Of a stretch of 64,000 nt of DNA, positions 11,640 to 64,000 are shown piece after piece (position 1 is the stretch's first letter; the number at the start of each line of letters is the position of its first letter). The DNA lies in NCBI GenBank assembly GCA_033239005.1, contig BSQZ01000073.1, forward strand, positions 1,262,001 through 1,326,000, in the 5' to 3' direction. A model generated the notes under the pieces. It did not search any database and was not told the origin of the DNA. It worked only from the letters and a program-made list of their open reading frames with translations. This stretch comes from Lamellibrachia satsuma (taxonomy: Eukaryota; Annelida; Polychaeta; Sabellida; Siboglinidae). Made by a program: the position numbers and the translations under genes.

Positions 11640-13586
11640 ATCACTGAACAAATTGTTCCCTTGAAAAACAAGGACAAAGGTCTAGAAAGAAACACTTGTC
11701 AAAAGAAGTTATTAGAAAAATAGCGGATAAGCAATTAAACTATATGGATGGGTTTGTATGCGTACCAGAAAGGATGAATACAACACAAATTACAAAGAGG
11801 CGCTCAATGCAGCTACGACAGAAACTAGAAAATCTAACAGAAGCTGAGCAAAAATTAGCGTGTAACATAAAACAATTAAAGGAAGTTGTTATGCATATGT
11901 CAGGAGTAAACAAAACGTACGGGACAAGGTTGGATCACTAGAAGGCAGTGCTTGAAATATAATATATCATGGTTTTTTAATGGCGGAAGACCTAAATGGA
12001 TACTGAAAATGTTTACCAGAAAGGATATTAGTTTATAACTAGTTCCAGATGCTATATTTCGGGAGGCTAAATCGGACTATTTAGGGCAGTTATCCAGAAA
12101 TGGTAGCTAAGAAAATAAAGCCAATGAACGATAATAGATCACCTGGAGTTGATGGAATTCCATCAAAACTACTATTGGAAACATTAGAACAAATTAGTAT
12201 ACCATTTGCAAGTGTTCAACTTGTCATTAAAGAGTAAGAGGGAGTTGTTCCGTTTGAATGGAAAGAAGCAGACATCATACCATTATTTAAAATGGGTTCA
12301 AGAAATAAGTCAGAGAATTACAGACCAGTGAGTTTAACGTCAGTGATTTGTAAATTATTAGAAAGGTTAATTAAAGACCATATGGTGGACTTCCTTGTTA
12401 GGCATAAATCATTAAATCCGTCTCGATGTGGATTCCTAAAAGCGTAGTAATACTTAACAAATATGTTATCTTTATTGGAAGAAATCGCTAAGGGATCACC
12501 AGTAGGTATTAATATTATCTACTTAGATTTTGAGGAAGCTTTCGACAAAGAATACCACTTAAATTAAAAGACCACGGGGATGGCATAATCGACTGGATAG
12601 AAAAATGGCTGACTGACAGAAGACCGGTGATCAGTTTCAAAACTTCAAGCTAGAGATCAGTTTTGACTGGAGCACCACAAGGATCAGTGTTAGGACCTTT
12701 ATTATTCTTACTATACATCAATACTTGGATGATAATATAACAAGCAACACATTGAAATTTGCAAATGACACAAAAGTGTTTAGAAAAGTTAAATATGATG
12801 GTGATAAACATTTACAAAACGATCTAGACAAACTAATTAAATGGTCTGAGAAATGGCAGATGTTCAATTTTGGGAAATGTAAATGCCTACATACAGGACA
12901 CGGGAACTTGGATGTAAATTATAAAATGGGACATATTGTTCTAGGTACTGCTGTAAAAGAAATGGACTAATAACAAGTGCTAATATTAAACTTTCTGAGC
13001 AGGTATTGCAGCTTCAAATGGTAATCAAATCAGTGGGTTGATTAGGAGAAATATAACATACAAGGAAAAAAGCTTATTATACCTTTGTATAACGCAACAG
13101 TTAGCTTGGAGACCATAATCATAAGAAGGATATAGATACGTTTGAAAGAATACAGAGAGAAACTAAAATGATTCCAGAACTGAGAAACATTAGTTAAGAA
13201 GAACACAAAAAGAATGTGGTTTAACAACCTTAGAGACAAGGAGGTTAAGTGAGATCAAATTTAAGTATTTACGATATCGAATGGATATGAAAATATTGAT
13301 AGAAATATTTTTTCTCACCTCAAGAAAGATGGAACTAGAGGACATGAGGTAACATTAGTAAAGAATCAGTGTAGATTGGATACCAGGAAGTACTCGTTCT
13401 CACAGAGGACAGTAAATGAATGGAACAAATTATCTATGGATTGTATAACCACTAGCAGCGTGAATGTTTAAAAACAAGGTTGACACATCTCAGGAGGGCG
13501 GCTTACATATAGATGAAAAATGTTGAACCATCGATAAGCCAATGGCTTCCTTGTCCATTTGCCATATGGACATTTGGCTTAGATGG
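11640..13586 (+). mobile_element. Degenerate CR1/Jockey-type LINE, reverse transcriptase part, 5'-truncated
   Basis: A linker (YKEALNAATTETRKS near 11795) leads to reverse-transcriptase blocks SPGVDGIPSKLLLET (about 12135), GVVPFEWKEADIIPLF, ENYRPVSLTSVICKLLERLI, IIYLDFEEAFDK (about 12515), GAPQGSVLGPLLFLLYIN (about 12670) and LKFANDTKVFRKV. The catalytic F/YADD box reads FAND at 12758-12769, losing an aspartate, and there are several stops and frameshifts. The C-terminal part follows (MIPELRN, FSQRTVNEWNKL) and then a 3' tail shared with the fragment at 24494. The endonuclease is missing. It is dead. Confidence 0.92.
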
Positions 13587-13758
13587 CAATCTTGTTAAGT
13601 CTTCAATGAGCGTGTTCAGTGTGAACCAACAATCTTGTTAAGTCTTCAATGAGCGTGTTCAGTGTGAACCAACAATCTTGTTAAGTCTTCAATGAGCGTG
13701 TTCAGTGTGAACCAACAATCTTGTTAAGTCTTCAATGAGCGTGTTCAGTGTGAACCAA
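13587..13758 (+). repeat. 43-bp tandem repeat, 4 copies, at a LINE 3' end
   Basis: The unit starts CAATCTTGTTAA, which is the last part of the LINE tail (also at 24977), and continues with flank-like sequence (GTCTTCAATGAGCG). Copies start at 13587, 13630, 13673 and 13716. Confidence 0.92.
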
Positions 13759-14228
13759 CAACATCCAAGTATCTCCAGTCGTAAATCCCACCAAACACCA
13801 GGATAATGCACATTAAAAAATGCTGACACAAAACATATCTTAAAAACAACCAGCCCTAAAATAAATTGTTTTCAAACAATGTTTTTGTAATGAACATTGT
13901 GCTGCATTATTTCCACATTATACTCATCATAAAATCTTGTGTTTCAAACAGACACTGTAAACAATTAACATGGATATTTAGTGTAAACAAATGTTTATAT
14001 CAGTGTGGCTGATTCACTTAAGAGGTGCATTTTAATACAGCTGGAATAGGGTATGATTTCGTCCCAGCCAACATACTTGATTCTGTCAAGTCACAGAGTC
14101 TCTAGGCAGGTCAGACGTATCTGATTCTATACTAAATGACTTATTCTGTTATCTGTGATTCTTTTAAGTGGAGTGTACTGTACTACAGATGATGACTGTG
14201 TCCAAGGGTAGAAGTCGCATTGAGTCTC
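13759..14228. other. Likely 3' UTR or downstream region of the SH3BP2-like gene
   Basis: AT-rich unique sequence. Diverged solitary pieces of the 49-bp unit (GTCTCTAGGCAGGTCAGAC) occur near 14097 and 14229. On the gene strand ATTAAA lies at 14036-14031. No other gene is visible. Confidence 0.5.
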
Positions 14229-14690
14229 TGTCTCTAGGCAAGTCAGACTTGTCTGTAGAACTTTGTGAGTCACACCGAGTCTCTAGGCAGGTCCGATGTG
14301 TCTGTAGAACTTTGTGAGTCACACCGAGTCTCTAGGCAGGTCCGATGTGTCTGTAGAACTTTGTGAGTCACACCGAGTCTCTAGGCAGGTCAGACATGCC
14401 TGTAGGACTTTGTGAGTCACACTGAGTCTCTAGGCAGGTCAGACATGCCTGTAGGACTTTGTGAGTCACACTGAGTCTCTAGGCAGGTCCGTTGTGTCTG
14501 TAGAACTTTGTGAGTCACACTGAGTCTCTAGGCAGGTCAGACATGCCTGTAGGACTTTGTGAGTCACCCTGAGTCTCTACTCTCTAGGCAGGTCAGACAT
14601 GCCTGTAGGACTTTGTGAGTCACACTGAGTCTCTAGGCAGGTCAGACATGCCTGTAGGACTTTGTGAGTCACACTGAGTCTCTAGGCAGG

Positions 14691-60742
<46,052 letters not shown>

Positions 60743-60816
60743 CTGAAATAGGACATAACAGGAGTGAAACTCTTGTTAGGACTACATAGGACATTCGTGA
60801 AAATGTTCATTAAGTT

Positions 60817-60882
<66 letters not shown>

Positions 60883-61045
60883 TTACGATTTTATTCAAGT
60901 ATTTCGATTACTTACTCAACATTGCAACTGCCATCGGCAGCCTTCATTATGTAATCTAAATAGTTGTGGTTGAAGAAAATCGAAATTTATATACTACTTA
61001 GGACAGTTCTATGAAACATGATGTGTCTATCTTATCATGTCACAT
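60743..61045. other. Intronic sequence with (TA)n
   Basis: A TA microsatellite lies at 60818-60880. The weak exon candidate at 60916-60941 is the only other signal. Confidence 0.6.
60916..60941 (-). other. Weak candidate upstream exon
   Basis: A good donor (GTAAGTAATC) lies at 60915. Read in the phase needed by exon a, the sequence before it is open only from 60941, giving LPMAVAML. A better acceptor (TTTAG, exon start 60955) would include an in-frame TAA. It may be a false donor or an alternative first exon. Confidence 0.25.
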
Positions 61046-61619
61046 GGATGCACGCACACATGTATGCATGCACCCACGTACACATGCACCCACGTATGCA
61101 TGCACACATGTATGCATACACCCACGTACGCATGCACCCACGTACGCATGCACACATGGATGCACGCACACATGTACACATGCACCCATGTACGCATGCA
61201 CCCACGTACACATGCACCAATGTACACATGCACCCACGTACGCATGCACCCACGTACGCATGTACCCACGTACGCATGCACCCACGTACGCATGCACCCA
61301 CGTACGCATGCACCCACGTACGCATGCACCCACGTACGCATGTACCCACGTACGCATGTACCCACGTAGGCATGTACCCACGTACGCATGCACCCACGTA
61401 CGCATGCACCCACGTACGCATGCACCCAGGTACGCATGCACCCACGTACGCATGCACCCACGTACGCATGCACCCACGTACGCATGCACCCACGTACGCA
61501 TGTACCCACATACGCATGCACCCACGTACGCATGCACACATGTACGCATGCACCCACGTATGCATGCACCCACGTACGCATGTACCCACGTACGCATGCA
61601 CCCACGTACGCACGCAGAA
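61046..61619. repeat. 16-bp minisatellite, about 36 copies
   Basis: The unit is ACGCATGCACCCACGT, with nested palindromes GCATGC and CGTACG and alternating purine-pyrimidine runs. Open frames on both strands are artefacts. Confidence 0.95.
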
Positions 61620-61950
61620 ACAACCATGTCTATCCCATCATGCAACATGCGCGCACGCACAAATGCAGACACATTATTGCCAAACATCCTATATCTATCA
61701 CATCACATGCACATATGCCAATTTTGCTTGCAAAAGCATAAATAATTAATAAATAATTAATAAATGAAACATTTATAATGTGCTGTATATCCCAGTACAA
61801 ATGTATTACTCAAAGGTGCTAGCAATGTTAAATAATCAAAATATGTTTAAAATAAACTAAACTATGCCAAACACACAAAATAAATAAATAACAGGCCCAC
61901 GTCATTATAAAGTTATTGTTGCTGTCTACAATATTACACAGGTCACAAGA
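61620..61950. other. AT-rich unique sequence
   Basis: No gene is supported. Confidence 0.6.
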
Positions 61951-61990
61951 AATTTGACGAAAACGTTTCCCTTTAAAACGACCTTGAAAG
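61951..61990 (-). mobile_element. LINE ORF2 C-terminus adjoining the 61-bp array
   Basis: On the minus strand the first array units plus this stretch read WNALSTAVREVSSFATFK, then VVLKGNVFVKFL. The WN-LP-VRE-SSF-FK-LK pattern is the usual end of a CR1/Jockey-type ORF2. Confidence 0.65.
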
Positions 61991-64000
61991 TGGCAAAGGA
62001 GCTCACTTCTCTCACTGCAGTAGACAGAGCATTCCATTGTCAGCCCAGCCACAGAGAAGGAGTTCACTTCTCTCACTGCAGTAGACAGAGCATTCCAGTG
62101 TCAGCCCAGCCACAGAGAAGGAGTTCACTTCTCTCACTGCAGTAGACAGAGCATTCCAGTGTCAGCCCAGCCACAGAGAAGGAGTTCACTTCTCTCACTG
62201 CAGTAGACAGAGCATTCCAGTGTCAGCCCAGCCACAGAGAAGGAGTTCACTTCTCTCACTGCAGTAGACAGAGCATTCCATTGTCAACCCAGCCACAGAG
62301 AAGGAGCTCACTTCTCTCACTGCAGTAGACAGAGCATTCCAGTGTCAGCCCAGCCACAGAGAAGGAGCTCACTTCTCTCACTGCAGTAGACAGAGCATTC
62401 CAGTGTCAGCCCAGCCACAGAGAAGGAGCTCACTTCTCTCACTGCAGTAGACAGAGCATTCCAATGTCAGCCCAGCCACAGAGAAGGAGCTCACTTCTCT
62501 CACTGCAGTAGACAGAGCATTCCATTGTCAATCCAGCCACAGAGAAGGAGCTCACTTCTCTCACTGCAGTAGACAGAGCATTCCATTGTCAACCCAGCCA
62601 CAGAGAAGGAGCTCACTTCTCTCACTGCAGTAGACAGAGCATTCCATTGTCAACCCAGCCACAGAGAAGGAGCTCACTTCTCTCACTGCAGTAGACAGAG
62701 CATTCCAGTGTCCGCCCAGCCACAGAGAAGGAGTTCACTTCTCTCACTGCAGTAGACAGAGCATTCCATTGTCAGCCCAGCCACAGAGAAGGAGTTCACT
62801 TCTCTCACTGCAGTAGACAGAGCATTCCAGTGTCAGCCCAGCCACAGAGAAGGAGTTCACTTCTCTCACTGCAGTAGACAGAGCATTCCAGTGTCAGCCC
62901 AGCCACAGAGAAGGAGTTCACTTCTCTCACTGCAGTAGACAGAGCATTCCAGTGTCAGCCCAGCCACAGAGGAGCTCACTTCTCTCACTGCAGTAGACAG
63001 AGCATTCCATTGTCAACCCAGCCACAGAGAAGGAGTTCACTTCGCTCACTGCAGTAGACAGAGCATTCCGTTGTCAACCCAGCCACAGAGAAGGAGCTCA
63101 CTTCTCTCACTGCAGTAGACAGAGCATTCCGTTGTCAACCCAGCCACAGAGAAGGAGCTCACTTCTCTCACTGCAGTAGACAGAGCATTCCGTTGTCAGC
63201 CCAGCCACAGAGAAGGAGTTCACTTCTCTCACTGCAGTAGACAGAGCATTCCGTTGTCAGCCCAGCCACAGAGAAGGAGTTCACTTCTCTCACTGCAGTA
63301 GACAGAGCATTCCAGTGTCAGCCCAGCCACAGAGAAGGAGTTCACTTCTCTCACTGCAGTAGACAGAGCATTCCAGTGTCAGCCCAGCCACAGAGAAGGA
63401 GCTCACTTCTCTCACTGCAGTAGACAGAGCATTCCATTGTCAACCCAGCCACAGAGAAGGAGCTCACTTCTCTCACTGCAGTAGACAGAGCATTCCAGTG
63501 TCAGCCCAGCCACAGAGAAGGAGCTCACTTCTCTCACTGCAATAGACAGAGCATTCCATTGTCAGCCCAGCCACAGAGAAGGAGTTCACTTCTCTCACTG
63601 CAGTAGACAGAGCATTCCAGTGTCAGCCCAGCCACAGAGAAGGAGCTCACTTCTCTCACTGCAGTAGACAGAGCATTCCAGTGTCAGCCCAGCCACAGAG
63701 AAGGAGCTCACTTCTCTCACTGCAGTAGACAGAGCATTCCATTATCAACCCAGCCACAGAGAAGGAGCTCACTTCTCTCACTGCAGTAGACAGAGCATTC
63801 CATTATCAACCCAGCCACAGAGAAGGAGCTCACTTCTCTCACTGCAGTAGACAGAGCATTCCAGTGTCAGCCCAGCCACAGAGAAGGAGCTCACTTCTCT
63901 CACTGCAGTAGACAGAGCATTCCAGTGTCAGCCCAGCCACAGAGAAGGAGCTCACTTCTCTCACTGCAGTAGACAGAGCATTCCAGTGTCAGCCCAGCCA
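61990..64000 (-). repeat. 61-bp minisatellite, about 33 copies, derived from LINE codons, runs off the window
   Basis: Copies lie exactly 61 bp apart (for example GAGAAGG at 62054 and 62115). On the minus strand a unit carries codons for FSVAGLTL, then WNALSTAVREVSSF in a frame shifted by two missing bases. One unit near 62970 is shortened by 7 bp. The right end is not in the window. Confidence 0.95.

Overview
This is a metazoan nuclear genomic window with no bacterial features. It has introns with GT/AG borders, an intron-rich host gene on the minus strand, degraded retrotransposons and DNA transposons, a tRNA-derived SINE, and an extreme density of tandem repeats. By my rough sum, about 41 to 42 kb of the 64 kb is minisatellite or microsatellite. 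The LINE and hAT remnants and the host gene suggest a marine invertebrate, perhaps a lophotrochozoan. That placement is inference and weak.

Host gene (minus strand, 60742 down to 14691): eight short exons chain together with matching splice phases and no stop, giving about 170 residues. They encode a proline-rich stretch, an acidic tyrosine-containing linker and a complete C-terminal SH2 domain ending in TGA. The best match I recognise is the adaptor SH3BP2 (3BP2), whose SH2 domain is also C-terminal. Its N-terminal part, including the expected PH domain, would lie beyond the right edge. Most of the tandem arrays are intronic to this gene, including a 23.8-kb array of about 525 copies of a 45-bp unit inside one 27-kb intron.

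Layout: 1-1600 is unique sequence with a phased array of seven CRE-like palindromes. 1648-7026 holds two copies of one segment; the right copy has grown a 1.4-kb 42-bp minisatellite where the left copy has a single unit. A fold-back MITE lies between them. 7750-10000 is a decayed hAT transposase carrying two minisatellites grown from its own coding sequence. 10603-11566 is a 54-bp array. 11640-13586 is a dead CR1/Jockey-like LINE with a 43-bp array at its 3' junction. 14229-60742 is the SH3BP2-like gene: a 49-bp array made from its last codons, then exons separated by arrays of 40, 17, 15, 24, 30, 36, 27, 4, 23, 34, 45, 30, 25, 24 and 23 bp, plus LINE, SINE, Penelope-like and hAT insertions. 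61046-64000 holds a 16-bp array and a 61-bp array derived from a LINE C-terminus that runs off the window.

The unifying observation is that several arrays can be traced to an identifiable seed: a transposase, LINE ORF2, a LINE 3' end, a host stop-codon region, or intron sequence at splice sites. The locus looks like a recurrent minisatellite nursery rather than one satellite block. The very long open reading frames in the arrays arise because many unit lengths are multiples of three and stop-free; I do not call them genes.
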